DNA of 35,368 nucleotides from Desulfovibrio sp. (GTDB taxonomy: Bacteria; Desulfobacterota; Desulfovibrionia; Desulfovibrionales; Desulfovibrionaceae): assembly GCA_017454325.1 (NCBI GenBank), contig JAFTDG010000045.1, positions 1 to 35,368 of the forward strand, given 5' to 3'. A program made the translations under genes and the position numbers. The notes beneath the pieces were generated by a model, which ran no database searches, had not been told where the DNA came from, and worked only from the letters and a program-made list of their open reading frames with translations. Positions 24,015-31,204 of the stretch are shown here, piece after piece; the stretch's first letter is position 1; each line of letters starts with the position of its first letter.

Positions 24015-24407
24015 ATGAGCGAGAAATTTGAATACGGCACAGGTCGTCGCAAGACTGCAACGGCCCGCACCCGCGTATATGCCGGCTCTGGCAGCATTAC
24101 CGTGAACGGTCGTGCCTTTGAGGAGTACTTCCCACGCAAAACCCTGCAAATGATTATTCGCCAACCGCTTGTCCTTACCAAGCTGGCCGACAAGCTTGAT
24201 GTGCACGTCAATGTGGCAGGTGGCGGTGTGGCCGGACAGGCCGAGGCTGTACGCCACGGTATATCCCGTGCCCTGTTGCAGGTGGATCCAGCGCTGCGCC
24301 CCCTGCTCAAGAAGGCAGGGTTCCTTACCCGCGATGCCCGCAAGAAAGAACGCAAAAAATACGGTCTTCGTGCCGCACGTGCCCGGTACCAGTATTCAAA
24401 GCGTTAA
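24015..24407 (+). CDS. rpsI: 30S ribosomal protein S9
   Basis: A 130-residue S9, full length, starting [26 protein letters not shown] and ending in the invariant ARYQYSKR tail, whose last residues reach the P site of the ribosome. Other family segments are [35 protein letters not shown] and [20 protein letters not shown] precedes the ATG. It is the second gene of the rplM-rpsI operon, followed 41 bases later by a terminator. Confidence 0.98.
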   Translation: MSEKFEYGTGRRKTATARTRVYAGSGSITVNGRAFEEYFPRKTLQMIIRQPLVLTKLADKLDVHVNVAGGGVAGQAEAVRHGISRALLQVDPALRPLLKKAGFLTRDARKKERKKYGLRAARARYQYSKR

Positions 24408-24448
24408 TGTACTTCTTGGGAACAGCAATTTGTGTTTCCATATTTTGG

Positions 24449-24472
24449 GCGGGCCTCTGGCCCGCTTTTTTT
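24449..24472 (+). terminator. Rho-independent terminator of rplM-rpsI
   Basis: GCGGGCC and GGCCCGC form a perfect 7-bp GC-rich stem with a TCT loop, followed by seven T. It separates the ribosomal-protein operon from the YcaO-domain gene 25 bases on. Confidence 0.9.
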
Positions 24473-24497
24473 AGGAATTAATTCTTATTAGGCAACT

Positions 24498-26297
24498 ATG
24501 AATATCGACATTGACGCTCCATTGCCCCTGTTGACCTACAGGTATGCTCATGAAAGCACACAGGCCACTATCGGCTATTTTTCCTGTCTGCCTCCCGATG
24601 ATATGGATACGGAAGCTGCACTGCAACGGCTTGAAGCCGCCCCTATGGACGATTTTCTCCACCTGCATTTGCTGCGGCATCTGATGGAAAAAGATGTAGC
24701 GAACTTGCGCGATGTTGCCACCAGTTGTTATGATGTTGACAGGGATGTCTTTACACGCCCGGTGATGGCAGCCATTCTGGCAGAATGCGCTCTGCTTGCA
24801 GCGGGAGACACAAATGACATGGCGCATGCCCTTGCTCAGGTCGGCCTGCCCGCTGATGCGGCACATCGTCTGGCAGCCTGGAGTCCCACGGTGCATTTAC
24901 GGGCGTACTCTCTGCCGAACCATGCTGCTGCAGCCGCGTGGAGCGTATTTTTTCGTCGTAATATCTGCGAGCACCGTTCACTGCCCGCGCCAGATGAAGT
25001 GAGTATTCCGCCACTGTTTACGAAAGCAGAGATAGACAGTCAGGTCGAGCAGCTCAAAAAATATTCAGGCAGCATGGCAAGAATGTATGCAAGCATGGCT
25101 AAAAATCCCGGTCCTATCGTATCACGGCCTCTCGCCCAGCAGACCTATCTGCGTGCACTGGATGCCCTGATGGAAAACGGTTTTTTGGATGGCCAGGAGA
25201 TGCGCCATGAGGCTTCGCTGTCGCCCATCGCCCTGCTGCGCGACTGGCAGGTAAATCTATGCGTGGAAAATGGTGCTCTGCAACACCTATTGAAGGGCAA
25301 AGCCACTGCTTACGGACGTGGCCTGTCGCTGGCCGCAGCGCGGGCATCCTATGCCATGGAAATAGTGGAACGTGCCAGTGCCTATGTAAGTGTGCAACCC
25401 GGGGACGGCACAGCTGCACATGCCGGCAGCATCTCCGACCGCAAGCACCAGCTGACGCTGAGGCGGGCGCGGCGCAGCGAACTTATAGCGGAGGGCCTTG
25501 TTGTTCTGGATCCAGACTGCCTCCCCCTGGACGTTCCGTACAATGATGCACCTCTGCACTGGCTTCCTGCTGTAAGCACAAGGGGCGAAAGGGTACTTGT
25601 GCCTGCCCAGGCGGTTTTTTTATTTTGCAATCTGGACGAGCCCTCACTCTTTCAGGCCAGCGGCTCCACAGGACTTGCCGCTGGAAACACCATGGATGAA
25701 GCCATGGTTGCGGCACTGACGGAGATTGTAGAACGCGATGCCGAAGCCACTACACCATTTGTGCGCGCACAATGTTTTGTATTGCAAAGCCGCGATGCGC
25801 GCATCCAATCCCTGCTGGATGATTATGCCAACTGCGGTATTCATGTACAGTTTCAGGATATTACCACAGAGCTGGGACTACCAGCTTATCAGTGCTTTGT
25901 ACAAGGGCAGGATGGCAATGTGGCCCGAGCCACGGCAGCCAGTTTGAGTGGCCCTCAGGCCGCACTGTCTGCTCTTACAGAAACTCCCTGGCCATACTCC
26001 ACAACCCAAACCACCCTACCCCACCCTTCCGGACCTGGGCTTTCCGGATTGCCAGTGCGCATGCTAGAGGATCTGCCAGACTACAGCCTTCCATCGGCTG
26101 CGGCCAACCGACGGTTGTTGGAAGGACTTTTCCTCGCTCAAGGCAAAGAACCATTGTATATTGATATCACCCGATCAGATTTAGATATCCCCGTGGTACG
26201 GGCTATTGTGCCCGGTCTTCAATTAACTCCAGACTTGGACAGATTCTCTCGCCCCTGCCTACGTTTGTTCGCCCGCTATGCCGCCCTTTTCAGGTGA
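24498..26297 (+). CDS. YcaO-domain protein
   Basis: A 599-residue protein. The C-terminal 340 residues match the YcaO ATP-binding fold: KGKATAYGRGLSLAAARASYAMEIVER (266-292, with the E..ER metal/ATP residues), GLAAGNTMDEAMVAALTEIVERDA (392-415) and PVVRAIVPGL near 563. YcaO enzymes phosphorylate amide oxygens, as in azoline or thioamide formation; the E. coli protein is linked to methylthiolation of ribosomal protein S12. The first 250 residues are a helical region I do not recognise. No TfuA, precursor peptide or dehydrogenase is adjacent, so a peptide-modifying cluster is not supported. It follows rpsI behind a strong terminator and must have its own promoter or arise by readthrough. Its ribosome binding site is weak. 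Confidence 0.75.
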   Translation: MNIDIDAPLPLLTYRYAHESTQATIGYFSCLPPDDMDTEAALQRLEAAPMDDFLHLHLLRHLMEKDVANLRDVATSCYDVDRDVFTRPVMAAILAECALLAAGDTNDMAHALAQVGLPADAAHRLAAWSPTVHLRAYSLPNHAAAAAWSVFFRRNICEHRSLPAPDEVSIPPLFTKAEIDSQVEQLKKYSGSMARMYASMAKNPGPIVSRPLAQQTYLRALDALMENGFLDGQEMRHEASLSPIALLRDWQVNLCVENGALQHLLKGKATAYGRGLSLAAARASYAMEIVERASAYVSVQPGDGTAAHAGSISDRKHQLTLRRARRSELIAEGLVVLDPDCLPLDVPYNDAPLHWLPAVSTRGERVLVPAQAVFLFCNLDEPSLFQASGSTGLAAGNTMDEAMVAALTEIVERDAEATTPFVRAQCFVLQSRDARIQSLLDDYANCGIHVQFQDITTELGLPAYQCFVQGQDGNVARATAASLSGPQAALSALTETPWPYSTTQTTLPHPSGPGLSGLPVRMLEDLPDYSLPSAAANRRLLEGLFLAQGKEPLYIDITRSDLDIPVVRAIVPGLQLTPDLDRFSRPCLRLFARYAALFR

Positions 26298-26348
26298 GAA
26301 TTTCAACGGGATGCTCAGGTAATGCTGACCGTTGCCAAGCAAATTCCG

Positions 26349-26377
26349 TTGCAGGGAAGGGACAAGTGGGATACGAT
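26349..26377 (+). promoter_or_regulatory. Possible promoter of the liv operon
   Basis: -35 TTGCAG (26349-26354) and -10 TACGAT (26372-26377) are 17 bp apart, 55 bases before livJ. Both boxes are imperfect. A run of nine A follows the -10. Confidence 0.3.
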
Positions 26378-26431
26378 AAAAAAAAAGGGCCGGGATTATC
26401 CTGGTGAATGCATAACCCCATGGAGGCAAGG

Positions 26432-27577
26432 ATGAAACTGGGTATCTTTTTTGCTGCGCTGGCAAGTGCTGCGTTGTGTTTTAGTGCGCCTGGCCACGCA
26501 CAGGCTGTTGACGCCACGCCCATAAAAATTGGCGTTTATCTTCCATTGACCGGACAAAATGCTTTTGGTGGTCAGCTGGAACTTGAGGGCGTTCGTCTCG
26601 CCCAGAAAGAGATGCCCACGGTTCTCAACCGTCCTGTGGAACTGGTCGTTGTAGACAATAAGTCAGACAAGGTTGAAGCAGCCAATGCCGTAAAACGTCT
26701 TGTTGAACGGGACAAAGTCGTAGCTCTCATCGGCTCCTATGGATCTTCGCTGGCCATGGCCGGTGCAGAAGTAGCTGAAAAGGCTATGATTCCCGGCGTG
26801 GGCACCTCCTGCACCAATCCACTGGTGACACAGGGCAAAAAATACTATTTCCGAGCATGCTTTATTGACCCTTATCAGGGAGCGGCTGCAGCCACCTATG
26901 CATTTGACAACCTTGGTTTCCGTAAGGCTGCCGTGCTTATGGATATGACCAATGACTATGCTGTGGGTCTTTCAAGCTTCTTCTCCCGTTCATTCAAAAA
27001 GCTGGGAGGTACCGTTCTGGCCACTCTCAAGTATAGTTCAGGAGATCAGGATTTTACCGCGCAGTTGACTGAACTGATAGCAAAGAAGCCCGATATTGTC
27101 TTTATGCCAGCCTATTTTGCTGAGGGTGCCATTATTATGAAGCAGGCCCGCGAACTGGGTGCGACCTTCCGTCTTATGGGCGCTGACGCCATGGACAATC
27201 CTGACACCCTCAAACTGGGAGGCAAGGCTGCGGAAGGTTTTTTACACACCACCTTCCCCTATGACCCGGCCATGCCGAGTATGACAGAGGAAGCCAAACG
27301 CTTCACCGAAGCTTGGAAGGCCGCCTATCCTGACAAGGAAACCAACGTGAATGGCGCTCTGGGCTACAATACCTATTTCCTTATCGTAGACGCCATCAAG
27401 CGTGCTAATTCCGCAGAACCTAAGGCCATTGCAAAGGCCATGGCCGAAACGAGGGATTTGCCCACGGCCTTGGGCATGCTCTCCATCAATGCTACGCACG
27501 ATGCAGAAATGCCCGTAGGGATCATTGAGTACAAAAATGGCAAGCGCGTGTACGTGGGTGAGGTGACGCCCAAGTAA
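26432..27577 (+). CDS. livJ: Branched-chain amino-acid ABC transporter, periplasmic binding protein
   Basis: A 381-residue secreted binding protein. A signal peptide of about 25 residues ends in HAQA, and the mature protein starts IKIGVYLPLTGQNAFGGQLE, the type I fold of LivJ/LivK. Later family segments are VELVVVDNKSDKVEAANAVKRLVERDKVVALIGSYGS and MIPGVGTSCTNPLVTQGKKYYFR. It delivers amino acids (Leu/Ile/Val or related) to LivHM. The ATG at 26432 is chosen over one 24 bases upstream because GGAGG precedes it and the signal peptide follows directly. It is the first gene of the operon and is separated from livH by a strong hairpin, which fits higher expression of the binding protein. Confidence 0.92.
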   Translation: MKLGIFFAALASAALCFSAPGHAQAVDATPIKIGVYLPLTGQNAFGGQLELEGVRLAQKEMPTVLNRPVELVVVDNKSDKVEAANAVKRLVERDKVVALIGSYGSSLAMAGAEVAEKAMIPGVGTSCTNPLVTQGKKYYFRACFIDPYQGAAAATYAFDNLGFRKAAVLMDMTNDYAVGLSSFFSRSFKKLGGTVLATLKYSSGDQDFTAQLTELIAKKPDIVFMPAYFAEGAIIMKQARELGATFRLMGADAMDNPDTLKLGGKAAEGFLHTTFPYDPAMPSMTEEAKRFTEAWKAAYPDKETNVNGALGYNTYFLIVDAIKRANSAEPKAIAKAMAETRDLPTALGMLSINATHDAEMPVGIIEYKNGKRVYVGEVTPK

Positions 27578-27591
27578 GTCCCGATTGCCTG

Positions 27592-27626
27592 GCCCCGCGG
27601 CGGCCCACGCCGCGGGGCGTTTTTTA
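27592..27626 (+). terminator. Attenuating terminator between livJ and livH
   Basis: GCCCCGCGGCG (27592-27602) and CGCCGCGGGGC (27608-27618) form a perfect 11-bp stem followed by GTTTTTT. It lies 14 bases after the livJ stop. In a transporter operon such a hairpin typically lowers downstream transcription relative to the binding protein and protects the livJ mRNA end. Confidence 0.85.
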
Positions 27627-27672
27627 CGTCCTTTGTCTTGCCCTGCTGACTTGCCAGCGCGCTGAGGTGTTC

Positions 27673-28566
27673 ATGAACCTTGACATGTTTTTGCAGCATT
27701 GTTTCAATGCCCTTACGCTGGGTTCGCTCTATGCGCTGATTGCCATCGGCTATACCATGGTCTATGGCATTTTGCGACTCATCAATTTCGCTCATGGCGA
27801 TATACTGATGGTAGGCGCATATTTTGTTTTTTTTGGCACTTTTGCCTTTGGTTGGCCATGGGGTGTGGCTGCTGTAGTTGCCGTGGCGGGTGCGAGCGTA
27901 CTTGGTATACTGGTGGAAAAGGTGGCATATCGCCCATTGCGCGACGCTCCGCGTATATCTGCCCTTATCAGTGCCATTGCAGTTTCCTTTTTTATTGAAA
28001 GTCTGGCCGTAGTAGTGTTTACCGGACAGCCTCGACCTGTGCTTCAGCCAGAATGGTTGATTTCGGAATGGCAAGTGGGAGGGGTGCGCATCCTGCCCCT
28101 GACGGCTTTTGTGCCTGCCATGACTATCGTGCTTGTGGCCGTACTACTGTATGTAGTTTACCATACCAAACCTGGCTTAGCCATGCGCGCCATCTCCAAA
28201 GATATTGAGACTACGCGCCTTCTGGGTGTCAAGGTTGACAACATCATAGCCCTGACTTTCGGCATCGGTTCGGCATTGGCCGCAGCATCAGGAATCATGT
28301 GGGCCTTGAGGTATCCCCAGGTACACCCGTACATGGGTATCATGCCTGGCCTTAAGGCATTCATCGCAGCTGTGTTTGGCGGTATCGGATCTATTCAAGG
28401 TGCGGTCATCGGTGGTGTGGCGCTGGGCTTTGTGGAGATCATGACCGTGGCCTTCATGCCTGAACTGTCGGGCTATCGGGATGCATTTGCTTTCATACTG
28501 CTGGTGCTTGTGTTGCTGTTCAAGCCCACCGGCTTGCTGGGCGAGAGCATGGAGGAGAAAATTTGA
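27673..28566 (+). CDS. livH: Branched-chain amino-acid ABC transporter permease LivH
   Basis: A 297-residue membrane permease with about eight hydrophobic helices. It begins MNLDMFLQHCFNALTLGSLYALIAIGYTMVYG, with the LINFAHGDILMVGAY segment typical of LivH. The cytoplasmic coupling loop KDIETTRLLGVKVDNIIALTFGIGSALAAASG contacts the ATPases. The C-terminus has LFKPTGLLGE. The ATG at 27673 is chosen over an in-frame GTG six bases upstream because GAGG lies 5 bases before it. It shares one base of its stop codon with the livM start (TGATG). Confidence 0.95.
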   Translation: MNLDMFLQHCFNALTLGSLYALIAIGYTMVYGILRLINFAHGDILMVGAYFVFFGTFAFGWPWGVAAVVAVAGASVLGILVEKVAYRPLRDAPRISALISAIAVSFFIESLAVVVFTGQPRPVLQPEWLISEWQVGGVRILPLTAFVPAMTIVLVAVLLYVVYHTKPGLAMRAISKDIETTRLLGVKVDNIIALTFGIGSALAAASGIMWALRYPQVHPYMGIMPGLKAFIAAVFGGIGSIQGAVIGGVALGFVEIMTVAFMPELSGYRDAFAFILLVLVLLFKPTGLLGESMEEKI

Positions 28567-29597
28567 TGCGCGTGGACAGAACGACCTTCCTGAGCATCGC
28601 GGCCATGCTGTTTTTTGGCCTTGTTCTAACGCAGGCCGAGAGTTTTCTTGGTGACTATCAGATCTACATAGCAAAACTCATTTTCATCAATGCTATTTTG
28701 GCTCTTTCACTTAATCTCATTTATGGTTTTACGGGTCTGTTCTCTCTGGGACATGCCGGCTTCATTGCCATCGGAGCCTATGTGTCAGCTCTGTGTATTC
28801 TGCCCCCGGAACAGAAGGAAATGATGTGGATTCTTGAGCCCATTATGTGGCCCTTTTCAGAACTGTTCACCCCCTTCTGGGTCTCTGTACTGGCAGGCGG
28901 TGCAGTGGCAGCTGTATGTGCCTTTGTGATTGCCGTGCCGGTGTTGCGCCTGGGTGACGATTACCTGGGCATCGCAACACTGGGTTTTGCTGAGATCATC
29001 CGCGTTGTCATTGTCAATGCCACACCCATAACGAATGGTTCCCTGGGTATCAAGGGGATACCTGGGCATGCTACGCTGCTCTCCTGCTACGGTTGGACGC
29101 TCTTTACACTTATTGTGCTTGCGCGTCTCGTTTTCAGTAATTTTGGCAACGTATTGCGCTGCATCCGTGATAATGAGATCGCTGCTCGAGTCATGGGTAT
29201 CAACGTATTTCGCTATAAAGTGCTTTCTTTCTGTCTTGGAGCGTTCTTTGCAGGTATTGGCGGTGCGCTGCTGGGAACACATCTTTCTACCATTGATCCC
29301 AAGATGTTTAACTTCCTGCTCACCTTTAACGTACTCATGTTTGTGGTGGCCGGCGGCTTGGGGTCCCTGACAGGCAGCTTGCTCGGGGCCACAATTATCA
29401 CCATACTGCTTGAATGGCTGCGTGCCATTGAAGAGCCCATGAATCTCGGTTTCATAGAGCTGCCGGGCATTCCCGGCATGCGTATGGTTGTCTTTTCTCT
29501 TGTACTACTGGCTATCATCCTGTATCGCCGCGAGGGCATCATGGGCACGCGCGAAATCACCTGGAAGCGTCTTGGCGCAGTGTTTGGGAGGGGCTAG
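28566..29597 (+). CDS. livM: Branched-chain amino-acid ABC transporter permease LivM
   Basis: A 343-residue membrane permease with about ten hydrophobic helices. Family segments include ILALSLNLIYGFTGLFSLGHAGFIAIGAY, RLGDDYLGIATLGFAEIIRVVIVNATPITNGSLGI and the coupling loop RDNEIAARVMGINVFRYKVLSF. It forms the channel with LivH. The ATG at 28566 overlaps the livH stop by one base, with GGAGG ten bases upstream, which indicates translational coupling. A TTG one codon earlier is possible but less likely. Confidence 0.95.
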   Translation: MRVDRTTFLSIAAMLFFGLVLTQAESFLGDYQIYIAKLIFINAILALSLNLIYGFTGLFSLGHAGFIAIGAYVSALCILPPEQKEMMWILEPIMWPFSELFTPFWVSVLAGGAVAAVCAFVIAVPVLRLGDDYLGIATLGFAEIIRVVIVNATPITNGSLGIKGIPGHATLLSCYGWTLFTLIVLARLVFSNFGNVLRCIRDNEIAARVMGINVFRYKVLSFCLGAFFAGIGGALLGTHLSTIDPKMFNFLLTFNVLMFVVAGGLGSLTGSLLGATIITILLEWLRAIEEPMNLGFIELPGIPGMRMVVFSLVLLAIILYRREGIMGTREITWKRLGAVFGRG

Positions 29598-29599
29598 GC

Positions 29600-30421
29600 A
29601 TGAGTGGATTCATTCTGCCGAAGGAACCTGACTTCCCCAATGCATTGCTTCTAGCCAGAGATGTAACCATGCGTTTTGGCGGCGTAACAGCTGTCAGCGG
29701 TCTGGACCTTGCCTTGCCCAAGGGTGCCATTGCCGGCATTATTGGCCCCAACGGTGCAGGAAAGACAACGGCCTTTAATGTGCTTAGCGGTTTTTATATG
29801 CCCCAGGAAGGTTCTGTGGTTTTTGATGGCACGGATATACGTGGCAAATCTCCCGCAGAAATATGTCGTATGGGCATGGCCCGTACCTTTCAAAATATCC
29901 GTCTTTCGCAGCAGATGACCGTGCTTGAAAATATCATGGTAGGCTGCCATGTACGTCGCCACTGCCCCTGGTGGATGGCCCCCCTGGGCCTGCCGCCATT
30001 TTATCGCGAAGAGGAAGCCATCCGTACAAAAAGCCAACAGTTAGCCGAACGCGTGCATTTAGCTGATAATATTGATGATCAGGCAGGCAGCCTCCCGTAC
30101 GGTGCCCAACGCCGCCTGGAGATTGCGCGGGCCCTTGCCACCGAACCAAAACTCCTCTTGCTGGACGAGCCTGCGGCAGGCATGAATCCTCAAGAAAGCC
30201 TGGAACTCATGCATTTCATAGGCAGTATTCGCGACGAGTTTGACCTGACCATTCTACTCATTGAACATGACATGAAGGTCGTCATGGGGGTATGCCAGTA
30301 TATTTGGGTCATGGAGTACGGTGCCCTCATTGCCCAGGGCGATCCCGATACCATACGTAGCAATCCTGATGTTATCCGGGCATATCTGGGGGAAGACGCC
30401 TCATTGGAAAAGGGGCTGTAG
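29600..30421 (+). CDS. livG: Branched-chain amino-acid ABC transporter ATPase LivG
   Basis: A 273-residue cytoplasmic ATPase. Walker A is GPNGAGKTT (49-57), the Q loop lies in ARTFQNIRL, the ABC signature is LPYGAQRR (165-172; LivG proteins typically have YGxQRR in place of LSGGQ), Walker B is LLLLDEPAAGMNP (185-197), and the switch His is in IEHDMKVV. The extended insert between the Q loop and the signature (about 115-150) is characteristic of LivG. GAGG precedes the ATG, two bases after the livM stop codon. Confidence 0.96.
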   Translation: MSGFILPKEPDFPNALLLARDVTMRFGGVTAVSGLDLALPKGAIAGIIGPNGAGKTTAFNVLSGFYMPQEGSVVFDGTDIRGKSPAEICRMGMARTFQNIRLSQQMTVLENIMVGCHVRRHCPWWMAPLGLPPFYREEEAIRTKSQQLAERVHLADNIDDQAGSLPYGAQRRLEIARALATEPKLLLLDEPAAGMNPQESLELMHFIGSIRDEFDLTILLIEHDMKVVMGVCQYIWVMEYGALIAQGDPDTIRSNPDVIRAYLGEDASLEKGL

Positions 30422-30446
30422 AACATCTCACAACAGGTGCGGCAGC

Positions 30447-31169
30447 ATGCTTGAAATTCGCGATCTCCATGTGCGCTACGGCGGTATTCAGGCTGTGCAG
30501 GGAGTGAGCCTACACATTCCCCACGGCAGCATTGTCACCCTTATCGGAGCCAATGGTGCAGGTAAAAGCAGTATTATCCGTTCCATTGCGGGCCTGAACA
30601 AATCTGTCAGCGGTGATATTTTGTTTACGCGTAAGGAGGGGAATTCTCCGATCTCGCTCATAGGCCTTAAGCCAGAAGACATGGTACGCCGTGGCATATC
30701 CTTGTCACCTGAAGGACGACGCATCCTGCCCCATCTGACAGTGGAAGAAAATCTGCAGCTGGGTGCATATTCGCGCTCGGACAGTGCGGGTATTTCCTAT
30801 GATATGGAGCAGGTGTACGGCTTGTTCCCCCGCCTCAAGGAACGGAGCTGGCAAAAAGGGGGTACACTTTCCGGAGGTGAACAGCAGATGCTGGCTGTTG
30901 GCCGTGCCCTTATGAGCCGTCCCGACCTGCTTATGCTGGATGAACCATCATTGGGTCTGGCCCCTCTGCTGGTACACGAAATTTTTGCTATCATTCGCCG
31001 CATCAACGAGGAAGGCAAGACTGTTCTACTGGTGGAACAAAATGCCTTTGCAGCCCTTTCCGTGGCTAATTATGCCTATATTCTCGAAGTAGGCCGCGTG
31101 GTGTTGGAGGGACCCGGCAAGGAATTGCTGGAAAACCCCAAGGTCAAAGAAGCCTACCTTGGCGGCTGA
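30447..31169 (+). CDS. livF: Branched-chain amino-acid ABC transporter ATPase LivF
   Basis: A 240-residue ATPase that pairs with LivG. It has Walker A GANGAGKSS (34-42), GISLSPEGRRILPHLTVEENL of the LivF type (84-103), signature LSGGEQQ (141-147), Walker B LLMLDEPSLGLAP and LVEQNAFAAL near the switch. The ATG at 30447 is chosen by family alignment (MLEIRDLHVRYGG); the frame extends upstream into livG but those residues are unrelated. Its ribosome binding site is weak, so translation may depend on coupling with livG 25 bases upstream. Confidence 0.96.
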   Translation: MLEIRDLHVRYGGIQAVQGVSLHIPHGSIVTLIGANGAGKSSIIRSIAGLNKSVSGDILFTRKEGNSPISLIGLKPEDMVRRGISLSPEGRRILPHLTVEENLQLGAYSRSDSAGISYDMEQVYGLFPRLKERSWQKGGTLSGGEQQMLAVGRALMSRPDLLMLDEPSLGLAPLLVHEIFAIIRRINEEGKTVLLVEQNAFAALSVANYAYILEVGRVVLEGPGKELLENPKVKEAYLGG

Positions 31170-31204
31170 TGCCTCCATTTTCTAACCCTGTATCGGGAGA
31201 TATC

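Noticed and set aside
26377..26405. Hairpin with poly-T on the minus strand before livJ
   Set aside because: CCAGGA/TCCCGG with nine T could be a minus-strand terminator, but no minus-strand gene ends here; left unassigned.
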